Positions 49,220-59,879 of a stretch of 64,000 nt of DNA are shown here, one piece after another; the stretch's first letter is position 1; each line of letters begins with the position of its first letter. This DNA is from Lophius americanus (taxonomy: Eukaryota > Chordata > Actinopteri > Lophiiformes > Lophiidae): positions 12,520,001 to 12,584,000 of the forward strand of contig JBBDHG010000015.1 in assembly GCA_037951165.1 (NCBI GenBank), read 5' to 3'. Below the pieces are notes generated by a model. The model ran no database searches, was not told the DNA's origin, and saw nothing but the letters and a program-made list of their open reading frames with translations. The position numbers and the translations under genes are program-made.

Positions 49220-49930
49220 CTTCAGTTTTGAGAACTTGAATGTGAATGCTCGAAAAAACTGGACCTACGCTTTCGTCCCCTGACAGCAAGGGCATATCCC
49301 CGAAAGGCCCCCAATCCCCTGCGTTGTACAAGCATCCCCTGAATGAATTCCTTTCATTAGATGTGAAGTTATGTCCCCAGTATTTTTCATTAAAAAAGGT
49401 CTGCCTAGAGTATAAAATCTGAACGTTTAGATTAAAACACAATTTACACACGATAGATCTCCTTGAGATGATTCATACACACAAAATTCTGACTGAATCC
49501 GATCCAATGTTGAGACATTATTTTGTAGATGAAGCTCCCCCTAGTGACAGGAATATTAAAGTGACCTTGCCCAAAATCAATCCAGTTTGTATTTGTACTA
49601 AAATCCATGGGCTATACAATTTTTTTTTGAATACAGTCTGGGAAACAGTGTTTTTCGTAACAAAAAGCTCGTCTTAGTGGGTATAATATGAACTACTAGA
49701 ATAAAGTATGATATTTACAACCTACCTCTCCTCAAGTCAATTCATATGTACCAAATATGGACTAAATTGGACCAAAAGTTAGGAAGTTATGGGGGGAGAA
49801 AAAAGAAACTCTCCTTAGTGAATAAAATATGAACCACTAGATTAAAATACGATATACAAAATTTAGATTTTAAGTTGATTCATACGTGCCATATTAGGAC
49901 TAAGTCAGACCAATGATTGAAAAATTAAGC
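49220..49930 (-). repeat. Dispersed repeat family A, copy 3, with three tandem subunits
   Basis: The core lies at 49225-49390 on the minus strand. To its right three diverged subunits start near 49405, 49680 and 49815. Each has a TAAAATATGAAC-like start, a TAGATTAAAAYACRAT stretch, ATTCATAC and a GACTRARTCNGACCAATG stretch. Copies 1 and 2 carry about one subunit each at the equivalent place. Confidence 0.7.
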
Positions 49931-50054
49931 ATGTTACATAACCACTGCTTAATATTCTAAATTCTGAAAATAGAAGTAACTCTAGATATTCAAGCTCTGA
50001 TATTTCAAGATATTTAAGTTTATGAAATGAAAAAAAAATGTGGCAAAAGATTAA

Positions 50055-50215
50055 CTATTCGTTTATTATCCGTAACTGCTTATCCTGTTCGGGGTAGCAG
50101 GGGCTGGAGGTTTTCCCAGCTGACATTGGGCGAGAAGACCTCAGCTCAACACAGGGCCGACACCTACAGACAAAAACTCACCCTCTCATTCACTCCTACG
50201 GGTATTTTACAATCG
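50055..50215 (-). mobile_element. LINE/SINE 3' region fragment, minus strand
   Basis: + strand reads TATCCGTAACTGCTTATCCT, GGGGCTGGAGG, CCCAGCTGACATTGGGCGAG and CACCCTCTCATTCACTC, the reverse of a very common teleost repeat whose forward end is GGATAAGCGGTTAC. It lies about 500 bases downstream of the GIMAP stop. Confidence 0.7.
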
Positions 50216-50686
50216 CCAGTTCATCTTTATTGCTTGTTTTTCGGACCGTTTGATGAAGCCGACGGCCTTCCATTTTCTGGTTCAGGTAACGTAACTTTAC
50301 AGTTCACCCAATTAGCACAAAATTCAGGAAAGTAAAAAATGTATTTATTTTGTGTTGCAGAAATGACATCTCCTTACCCCTTGCACTGTTAAACATCTCA
50401 CAAACCCCTCGGATTATTCTAAAGACCCTTCAAAGAGAGCCACTCGTGGAATAAAAATGATTATACAACTACTTACTTAGTTATGTCTATAGCTTATTTA
50501 CTGTTATCAATTATAACGATTTTTGTTATACAATGCTTTTATTTCAATGGAATAGATATTCTTTTATATACATATTTCACATATAATATACAGAATATGC
50601 CGTATAGGGATCTGATTACTTCTTTCACAACTTCATAAATGTATATAAAAAAATGCTTACAAACCAAGATTTTTTGGCATGCCAAA

Positions 50687-50692
50687 TTTATT
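50687..50692 (-). terminator. Poly(A) signal AATAAA close behind the giant GIMAP stop codon
   Basis: AATAAA is read on the minus strand 15 bases after the TGA at 50708-50710. If used, the 3' UTR would be only tens of bases long. Later signals further left cannot be excluded. Confidence 0.35.
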
Positions 50693-50707
50693 TATAGGCT
50701 TGATTAT

Positions 50708-53700
50708 TCAAACACAGGTGCGAACACCGTTCAAAGCCATCATGTTTTTTATCTTCTCAAATAATCCCCCAATCATAGAGATGTTTTTCTTGCTACCAGC
50801 GACATGATATCTACCCCCACATCTCTCTACAAGCCGCTTCAGCTCCCCGTTCCTCAGGATGTGCTGCTCTGCGCTCTCCCCCAATATTTCCCCCCATGTG
50901 AGCAGCACCAGCGTACTTTGCCAGATTTCTTCCCCGAGGAGCCTCATGTGCTCCTCCACGGCTCTCCTGTACTTGAGGGTGCAGGTCAGGAAGGCCGGAA
51001 TGAACAGGAGGACTACTTGAGGTCCTGGATGACACCAGGAGATGCTGTCAAGAATACTCTGCCTTTGCAGCGTGTTGCTTGGATCTGGTCCATCTCGCCA
51101 CCTCAGGCCCATTGGTTCCACAACGGCGAGATGCTGTCCAGCTAGCTGACCTCTCCAGTGCCTGAATCTAGACCCGTCATCTTTGGACACCTCTCCACTC
51201 AGGATGGTAACTCCAACTGGGAAGCGAGATGACCAGAGCTCCCCTAAAATCAACACCCTCAAATCAGAGCCAGCTGACTCTTTGTTGTTTGAGCATCTGT
51301 GTCCCTGAGCAGTTGTTAAAAACTGGATTTCCTGACTGACCTCCGACTTTCCCACATCTTCTCTTTCCTTTGTCTTCCTAGTCTCTTCTCCTATTTCTTT
51401 TGTGCTCTCCTTATCTGCGGCAAACTTCATCAATTTTAGTATTTCAAAATGATGGTTATAGCTCTCTGCAGCTGACCGGGCTTTTTTGGTCCCCTGATTT
51501 TCCCCATCGTCTGCATTATCTCTTCTATCTGCCGCTCTTCCTCTTCCTTTTTCCTCTTTCCCCTCTACTTCTGAGACAACTGCACCAGCCAGATCAAAAC
51601 AATCTCTGTCTTTGTCCTGAACCTTGTGTTGCCTAAAGTCTCTTTTGAGCAGCTCTTCCTCCCGTTCTTTCAGACTCTTCTCCCATATGCTCAGTTTCTC
51701 AAAGGACACTCTCAGATTTTTCTCCCTGCTCTGAAGTTCTACCTTCAGCAGAGCCAACTCTCTCCCCATCACGTTCAGCTGATGCGTTGTGGAGTTCACA
51801 TTCTCATTTTGCATCTGCAGCTCCGACTTCCAGTTGAGCAACTCCTGCTCTTCATTTTTTAAGCGATACTCCAAATCCTTCAGCTCTTTCCCTTGATCCC
51901 TCAGCCCTTTCACCTTCTTCCGAAGATCTTCTCCGTGATAGCTCAGCTCTTTCTGTTTACCCTCCAGCAATCTAAGGAAGCTTTCCAGCTCCATTTCTTT
52001 TGTCTTAATGTGTTGCTCTTGTTCATATTTATCATCCGGCCATTTTGGCTGGTCTTCTAGACTCGCGTTGCCGTCATCAAATTCTTCTTCTTCCTCTTTT
52101 ATCTCTTTTTTTGCAAGCTCTTCCTGTTTTGCATCAAGTCCTGAAACTTTTACTGCTATTCTCCTTTTTAATAATTCCTGTTTTATCTCCTGATATTTGA
52201 CCCTGAGCTCACTTTCTTTCTCCTCCACCGGTCTCTGGAGATCTTGTCTCATCTCATCCACCTCACCTTCTGTCTTGCTTATCAGTTCTATCTCTGCTTG
52301 CAGTTTCTCATTTGCCTCCTTCAATCCCCTGACCTCCATATCTCTCTCCTTTACAATGTTTTGGATCTCTGCCTCTATGCTCTTTACTTGGTGTTCATAC
52401 CCCTCAAAACGTTTTCTAACCTCCACTTCCCTCTTCCTCTGCAGCTCCTCAGTCTTCATCAAAAGAACATCTGCCTCTTTTTTCATCTCCTTATTTTGCC
52501 CCTGCAGCATCTCAATTATCTTCAAACCTTTCTCATATTTCTCTGTCACTTCCGAGATGCTTTGCTGACTCTCTTCCTCCAAATGACCTATGGCACTATC
52601 TTTCTCTTTTGCAAAGGATTCGAGGTTCTCCTTGCATTTCGCAATCTCCCTTTCATACTCCTCAATCATGTTGATCATCTCTCTCTCCATCTTGTCGGTG
52701 AGCTCCTTCAGCTCAGACTTTGTTTGCTCGATGGTTAGCCTCAGCTGGCTGAGTTCTTTCTCGTTTTCCCCGTCTCTACGCCTCAGTTGGCAGAGTTCTG
52801 CCTCTTTCTTCTGAAGGTTTTTCATTCTTTCGTTCTCCTGCTCTGCGTGACGTTGCTGTATCTCCATGATCTTCGATATTTGGTTCATATTACTCTCCTT
52901 AAGCGCTTCGATTTCCTCCAAGAAGTTTGCATGTGTCTGTTTTGTCTCATCAATCTCACTGTCTCTCTCCACCAGAAGAGATTGTGCTTCTACTATTTCA
53001 TTTGTTTTCATGTCAATTATTTCTTTCAGTCTGTTCATTTCAATTTCTACTCCATCTTCCCTCTCCCTCTGCTCTTCCCTCCATTCTGTTTCTCTGGATT
53101 TGGCCTGTTGTTTAATATGTGCAATCTCTCTTTCCTTTTCTCTTAGTTTTCCCTCCATCTCTTTTTCTATGTCTTGCAGTGTTTCCTCTGCCTCTTGCTT
53201 TTGTTTGAGAATAATTTCTCCTCTCTCTCCTTCTCTGTCATTCATATATTTTATATGCTGACTCAGCTTTTCTACCTGTCTTTCTTTTTCTTCTAGTTTT
53301 TGCTCCATCTCTTTGTTCTGATTTAAATGATCTCTTTCAGCTTCTGTCTGATGAAGCCTCTCTTTCATCGTTTGTATTTCTCTTTCTCTTCCCTCTGGTC
53401 TCAGCTTGATGTTTTTATTACCATTTAAATAATCTGTTTCCTTATTGACAGATTTTCTTATTTGCAGCTTTTCTATCAGTTGTAGTTCCTCTATCTCTCT
53501 ATCTTTTTCTTCCATCTGTTTTCTGTAACGTAAATCATCTATTTCTCTTTCTTCTTCTGTCTGTCTCAGTTTTAGCTCAAGTTCCTTTAAGTGTTCTTTT
53601 ATAAATTCAATCTCTCTTTCTCTTTCTTCCAGTCTTTGCTCCGTCTGTTTCCTGTCTTTCGAATCAACTATTTCTCTCTTTTCTTTCATCTGCAGCTTTT

Positions 53701-56700
53701 CCCTCATTTCTCTGACACTCCGAGTCATCTCCTCTATCTCCTGGACTTTTTCCTCCAGTTTTTGCTCCATCTCTTTCTTGATATTCACAACAGTCGACTC
53801 TTTTTCCTTGTCATATTCTTGCATATTCTGTTTGATTTCATATTGTAACACCTGTATCAGTCGGTCTTTCTCTTGCATTTTTTCTGAATTGCATTTTTCT
53901 AGATTTTTAATCATCAGTTCTTTCTCATTTTCATTTTCCAGGGTGTTTTCTTTTATTTTGGCGTCATAACTCTGCTCTAACTCTCTCAACATTATTTTTG
54001 TTTCCTGCAAGTGTTTCTCATTTTCTTCTGCAAACTGACGTTTAAGTTCTATTATCTCTCTTTGTTTCTCCTCTTCTACTGTCCTCATTTTATCACTGCA
54101 TTCTTCTCGGACCTTTTCCACATCTCTCTCATTTTGTTTTACATTTCTCTCTGTCAAACTTTCAATTTCTTCAATTTTTCTAGCCATTTCCTCCTGGTGC
54201 TGCAGTTGTAATACTTCTAGCTGTTTTTCTTTCTCCTCCATTTTTTGTCTTATGTCTCTTTTGATCATTTCCATCTCTTCTTCGAATTCTAACATGTTTC
54301 CTTCCATTTGGACGAAATGCCTGCGTTCTAACTCATCTATCTCTCTGTCTTTTTCTTGTAACTGTTTCTTTGTTTCGTTCGCAAACTCCCTCTTAAGCTC
54401 TGCAATCTTTCTCTGTCTCTCTTGATCCATGTCACTTTTTTCTTTGTCATGGCATTTTTTAATCCTTTCTTTTTCTGCTACAATGTCTTGGATTTCCTTT
54501 TGGTATTGGAATGTCCTGTTCTCTATTTCATAGATTTTTCTATTCACATCCTCCTGATGCTGCAGTTTTAGGTCCCTAATTTCTTTCTCCTTCTCATGTG
54601 TTTGTCTCTCCATCTCTTCCTTATGTCGGGACCTCATCTCCTCAACTCTCCCCTCCATGTCTGTCTCGTATTGTTTTGCATAATTGAAAGTGGCCTGCTT
54701 TTCCTCTGTTGCATTCTTCTTCATTTCATCTAGTTCTTTTTTTTTTTCAAGCAATTTTATTTGCATCTCTGATTTTAGTTTTTCTTCCACCTCTGTAATC
54801 TCTCTGTCTTTTTCTTGTGCTTCTGTCTTCATAATGTTTTCAAAGTGTCTTTTGGTTTCATCCATTTCTCTTTCCAAGGAAACAACTTTTTCCATCCACT
54901 CTGCTTTGTCTTTTTTTTCCTGATCTGCTCTGTCGCCCAATTTCTTGAACTCTCTCATCCACTCTTCTTTTCTCACTTTAATGGACTCCTCCCTCTGTTT
55001 TCTCACATGTTCATTTTTCACACTGGCACGCTCCAAATCGAGGAGCTTAATTTGCTGCTCCTCCACTCCTTCTTTCAGTTCCTCAATCTCTCTCTCCTTT
55101 TGCTCCAGAAGGAGCATGGCCTTCTCTAGTTCTTTACTGCTTCTGTGTAGTGTTACACAAATTCTCTCTTTTTCTATGCTCATATCCTGTATTTCTCTGT
55201 CTTTATCCTCTGTAAGCCATCGTATCCTCTCCTCTAGCTCCCCAATATTGGTCTTACTTTCTCCAATCCTCTTATCCTCATCGGCCTCCTCCCCTTCCCT
55301 CTGAATGTTAGCCTTTTTGAGAGATTTCAGGTTCTTCTTCCTGTCAAAAAACCACCTGATGCTTTTTATCTCCCTCTCTCTCATGGTTCTCAACTCTGTC
55401 TCCTGACGAAGCATTTTATTTCCCATCTCCTTCAGGCACTGATTGAACCCTTCATTCCTTTGTTGACTCAGATCCCTGACCTCCTGCACCAGGCCAGAGA
55501 ATGCCTCACACCTGTTCATTACAGCCATCTTTTCCACCTTCTGAAGGAGCTCTGTTATATTATGTCTGTGTCCTCCTCCATTAATACTGCTAATGACGTG
55601 GTACCTGCCGCTGCATTTCTCCAGCAGCCACTGGAGGTCCCTGCCCCCACCCTGGATGTGTTGCTCAATATCCACCCCTTCACGAAGCTGATCCCCATGG
55701 GTGAATAGCAATAATGTGTGCCTCCATACACCCTCACCCAGAAGTTCAAGATGTTCCCTCACATGTCCCACCGTTACCAGTGTATCTACCCTCAGAGTCA
55801 GCAGGAGCATGTGGGGCCCAGGTGGACACAAGGTAACACTAGTGACAATCTCCCTCTTCACTCTCTCAGGTGTGGCACCCGCAACACCTCCCTCCCAGCC
55901 TGGGGTGTCCACCACCGTCACCAGCCACATGGCCACCTCCGCTTGCTGACGGATGCACTCCTCTGTTACTGCCCCGACATTGAAGAAGTCCGTTTGGCCA
56001 AGGATGGCATTCCCAGCAGAACTCTTCCCTGTTTCACGCTCACCCACGAGAACAAGTCTGATCTCTGGTAAACATTGAGGAAACTTGGAGAAAACCTTGT
56101 GAGCATCTAGATCTGAACTCTGAACACCATCGCCTAGAAAGAGGAAAAGTTAACATGTATCAGTGCATGTTAATATTACAGTTCAGAGCTGATCCAATAT
56201 GGGAGATATTTAAAACTGAACTTGATGTAGGAACAGAAGAAACCCATTAGAACAGGCAAAAAAAGATATGAACTGGGTTTCAAAACAAGTACTTCGATCA
56301 GTATCCTACTATGTAGTGGTGGTAATCGTAGCCCCTGTACTATTTGAATAAGGTATCATCATCGACAATTTTTTTATCTTTTCACATCATGCAGCCAAAG
56401 GGCTCTTGCAGGAAATGACATCCTCAAAATTTGACCACAGATGCCACCCTCAAATATGTCTTCCCCTTTTTTCACTCGGCTAAAAATGAATGTGCTTTCT
56501 GTTTTGTCTCCTTGGTCACCACTTTCACAAGACTGAAGAGCTTCTGAAGCCTCTCTTCTTCTGCTGACTATCGAGGATTGTGACCTTTGAGGGGGAGAAG
56601 TGTCCGTTATTCCATTCTCAACTTTAAGACTGTTTTGAGTATCCATCCAGGTGCAGGCAACTGTTGCTCAGTGGATAGAGTGCCCCCCCCCCATAGATAG

Positions 56701-58747
56701 GAAAGTAGCCGGTTCGAGCCCCAGCAAATCTACATGTGGAAGGGTTGGGATGGGTTAAATTTGGAGAACCAATCATCATACGTTGCGCATCTTGTATGAT
56801 TGTATGTGACAAATTAAAAGGCTTCTTCTTCTGTTCTAACTCATACTTGTTATCGTGAACTTTCTTACAGTACACACTCAAACTGCTGGGATTCAACATG
56901 GATATGAGGCTCAGCAATGGCCACTGCTAATCCAACCAACGACAGCTGGAGGAGGTCATGTGACGTCTGTGTGTAGGATAACTCTTAATGTTTTAAACAT
57001 ACTTCAATGGAATTTGGTGGAAAGGTGGGTTCGCCCAGGCATAGGGTCAGTGTAGATTTTGAGGCTTCCCCAGAAGATGGTATGGATCCAGGATTTCTGT
57101 TTAACAAATCCTACTATACAGTGATGCAATGACCTGCCCCATATGCTTATTGGTGGCATGATGATGACGATTCTCACAAAGTTTATTCAGTGAGGGGCTG
57201 TGTGAGAAATGCTAATACAGGTCATGGTGTAGGAATTTTCAATTCACATGTAGAAGGTATGCCCTCTGAAAATACCGCCACCAACTCTCATTGCTGGAAG
57301 TAGCTATATATTTTACATAATGTTTACTGTTTGCTTGTATGGTGGTGTGTTTCCAAGCTAGGTTTAAAAAATTGTTGAAAGGATTTCAAGTAAAGAAATG
57401 TATTAAATTTATATTTTTACATGAATCCTGCTATGACAATGCCATGACCCCTATTACCGAATCAATCACAGCATCGGCATGAACAGGTAGGATGATGGAT
57501 ATGGATTAGTGCAGCTTTAAACATGTATCTATAAGAAAACATTTAATAGGTTTTGTGTGCTTCATTCTGATGTTATTTCATCCATCTCAGACAACTTCAG
57601 AAGAACTTACTCATTACAGCAGCTTTGATGGTCATCCTCTGCATCTGCTCTTCTGTCTCCCTCTGTTTCTTCCTCCTCTCTCTTGCTCTTCTTTTCCCGT
57701 CTGCTTCTGGACCCAACAGGATCGTACTATCCATCTCTAAATAGCTGCATCTGTCCTTCTTCTCCTCCACCATCTCCTCCAGCTTCCTTAGCAGCTCTAT
57801 AATTTTTGTGCCATCACCTTTGCTCCGGTTATCCACGACATGGTATCTATTCCCACACCTCTGGAGGAGTCTCTGGAGTGCTGGGCCCCCTGAAAGTATT
57901 CGTTGCTCCATGGACACCAGGCCCAGTTCATCTCCCTTTGTGAAAAGCAGCATGCTGTACTCCCATATTCCTTTCCCCAGTGGCTCCAGGTGGGCCTCCA
58001 TCTCTCTGATGTAGTCCTCTGTTACTGAGGCGCAGGAACGCACCACCAGAAGTACAGCGTGGGGTCCAAATGGACAGAGCGACACACTCCGTAAAGTTTC
58101 CCTTCTCACCCAGTTTGGGGTGCCATTGAGGGTGTAGTACCACTCCCAGCCAGGTGTATCCACCACCGTTACTCTTCTCCCTGCTACATCACCTCGCCTT
58201 CTCACACACACCTCAGTGGGTCTCCCACTCTCAAACCCTCCGACCCCTTCCAGGATGATGTTACCTGCTGCGCTCTTCCCTGCTCCTTTCCTGCCGAGGA
58301 GGACCAGTCTAAGTTCTGGGAGTGCAGGAGGTGTGCTGGGAGATGCAAGATAGTGATGTGACTCCATGGCGACCGGCTGACTTTCATCGGTGAAGACAGG
58401 GAGGAGTACTTCCTCACTGCACCATACAGGACAATCTGCATGACAAGAACCACAGAGGGGTAACATGTTTCAGTCAGCTTTATTCTTCACTAATAAATCT
58501 TTATTTTAAACTCTATTTTATAATAAATAACTAAACCTTTCATGGTTAATTTGATATCATTAAACATCGAAAGCATTAGACTGCATTGCTTCAAGTATTT
58601 GCCTGTATTTTTAACTTCACCTTACCCTCCCCACCTCTACATGGAACATATAACACTTGAGTAAAAGAAGACTATGAGAACTCAAACAACAAACTCACCA
58701 GCTTCTGCGATGATGCCTGTACTACAGTTGTCATTTTGCGCATCCAT
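50708..58747 (-). CDS. Giant GIMAP/AIG1 protein: two GTPase domains, long coiled coil, third degenerate GTPase domain
   Basis: Three coding exons, 58747-58699, 58435-57611 and 56133-50708, have GT-AG borders (donors GTGAGT and GTAAGT, acceptors ATGCAG and TTCTAG). They join in phase to exactly 2100 codons. Domain 1: P-loop GRKGAGKS (64-71), DTPGW (109-113), family box LCPFGPH (136-142), FTKGDEL (181-187), RYHVV (213-217). Domain 2: GERETGKS (322-329), DTPGW (367-371), LCPPGPH (393-399), FTHGDQL (435-441), RYHV (468-471). Residues about 505-1830 are Glu/Lys/Arg-rich heptad-like coiled coil. Domain 3 (1915-2099) keeps a PGP box, LLTWGEIL and RYHV but lacks the P-loop lysine and DxxG. Known: GIMAPs are GTPases of immune cells that oligomerise on membranes, and mammalian GIMAP8 also has three GTPase domains but no such coil. 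Function here is not known. The ORF is certain; the joining of the exons is inferred from phase and splice signals. Confidence 0.85.
53849..54571 (-). repeat. Internal duplication of about 120 codons in the GIMAP coiled coil
   Basis: Residues 813-932 (54571-54212) and 933-1053 (54211-53849) align over their whole length. Each begins with L-K/Q-L-Q-H-Q-E and contains, at the same offsets, a RKI-EIE segment, QR-I-ELKR-F and QL/HLQE-type segments, and a M-EKD/EKE-type end. A third, more diverged unit appears to begin at 53848 (VLQYEIKQ). The DNA is also alike at the unit starts, so this is a sequence duplication rather than mere coiled-coil bias. Confidence 0.75.
56659..56833 (+). mobile_element. 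tRNA-derived SINE inside the GIMAP intron (antisense to the gene)
   Basis: + strand: GTTGCTCAGTGGATAGAGTG (A-box type), CCGGTTCGAGCCCC (B-box type) and a tail TGTGACAAATTAAAAGGCTT resembling the SINE at 4.7 kb. It lies in the 1,477-base intron between GIMAP domain 1 and domain 2 exons. Confidence 0.65.
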
Positions 58748-59395
58748 CCTCACTCGGTCCACTTATTATCCTTCCTCTTCCTCTTTTTGTTTCCTCGCCG
58801 TCTTTAACAGGAAGTATTTCATGTCATGTCACTGTGAAATACAATGCAAACACCAGGATGGTTAATTGTTCCAAAATGGAGGCGTTTGTGCTGCACATAC
58901 TGAACAAAGTCAGCGGAAGACCTGACGTGTCTTGTGGAAGACGTGGTTTTAAGACATGCTCTCATTCAAGACGACAGGAAGTGATGACACAGCAAGCCTT
59001 TATGACATACTGACATGCACATGCTTACAGAACATAATGTACTTGCAGAACATGCAAGAATATTAATGCTGAGCTGCAGATGTAAATACTATCAGATGTT
59101 GTTCTGTGGTAAACGTGTGGAATTTCTGTTCCCTTTAACCACAAGCGAAATGGAGCGAGCTTGTCCGTGTGGTAGTTACTTCCTGCCTTAAGTCATGCTG
59201 TGAAAATACTTCAGGGGCCAGAATGAATGCACCGAGCAAACAGCAGGCCCAAGTTACTTCTATATGTACAGATTGCAAAATATTTCAATGATAAATCTTT
59301 TTAAGTCAATACTTACAAAAATGTTTATTTGTGGAATCAAAATGTCCTATGATATAACAAGGTAGTATACAGTGTTACACAAAAATCCACACAAA
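58748..59395. other. Upstream region of the GIMAP gene, nothing further recognised
   Basis: Promoter elements are expected on the minus strand here but no clear TATA or CCAAT box at a sensible distance was identified. Confidence 0.3.
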
Positions 59396-59472
59396 AGGCT
59401 GCAGGTCCTCAGTTGTATTTGAACCCAGAACCTTCTTGCCATGAGCCAGCAGTGCTACCCACTCCCCTCCAT
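59396..59472 (-). mobile_element. LINE/SINE fragment, minus strand
   Basis: Minus strand: GGGTAGCACTGCTGGCTCAT, then GCAAGAAGGTTCTGGGTTCA, the head of the same teleost repeat whose later part is at 62.8 kb. Confidence 0.55.
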
Positions 59473-59653
59473 GAAACATTCCATGTGAAATGATATATAA
59501 TATTAATAAATACAAATGTCCCAGTGTTAAGATGGGGATGGGGAAAGAAATCCTGCATCCAACCCTTTTTTTTTATTTTGACCAACGACTCATCCTCCCG
59601 CCAACGTTCATGGAAATAAATTTGATATCTGTTGATGAATCAACCAAAGATTG

Positions 59654-59860
59654 GCTGGGGCGGCCTTAGCTCTGAAGGTAGGGTAGTTAGGCCCCATTGG
59701 GAAGGTCCTTAGTTTGATGCCTGGACTGTCCCAACAGCCTGCATGTGGTAGGGTCCTTGAGTAAGACCCTGAACCCTGGGTGCCTGAAAGGAGCCGCCCA
59801 CTGCTCCGTAGGCATGGGTCAAATGCAGAAAACTGATTTTCACTATGTTTTCCTGTGTCT
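59654..59860 (+). mobile_element. tRNA-derived SINE, plus strand
   Basis: GGGGCGGCCTTAGCTCTGAA, then GTAGGGTCCTTGAGTAAGAC, GCCGCCCACTGCTCCGTAGG and GGGTCAAATGCAGAAAACTG match, in order, the minus-strand SINEs at 4.7 kb and 19.4 kb. Confidence 0.7.
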
Positions 59861-59879
59861 AACTTGTATCTATATCCGA

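Noticed and set aside
51400..55949. Many plus-strand ORFs rich in Ser, Leu and Phe
   Set aside because: They are the antisense of Glu/Lys-rich coiled-coil codons; no start context, motifs or splice links.
56374..56646. Minus-strand ORF of 90 codons between GIMAP exons, as an extra exon
   Set aside because: Its best donor (GTGAAA at 56475) leaves phase 0, but the next exon needs phase 1. The direct join of 57611 to 56133 is in phase with better signals, and a SINE abuts the ORF.
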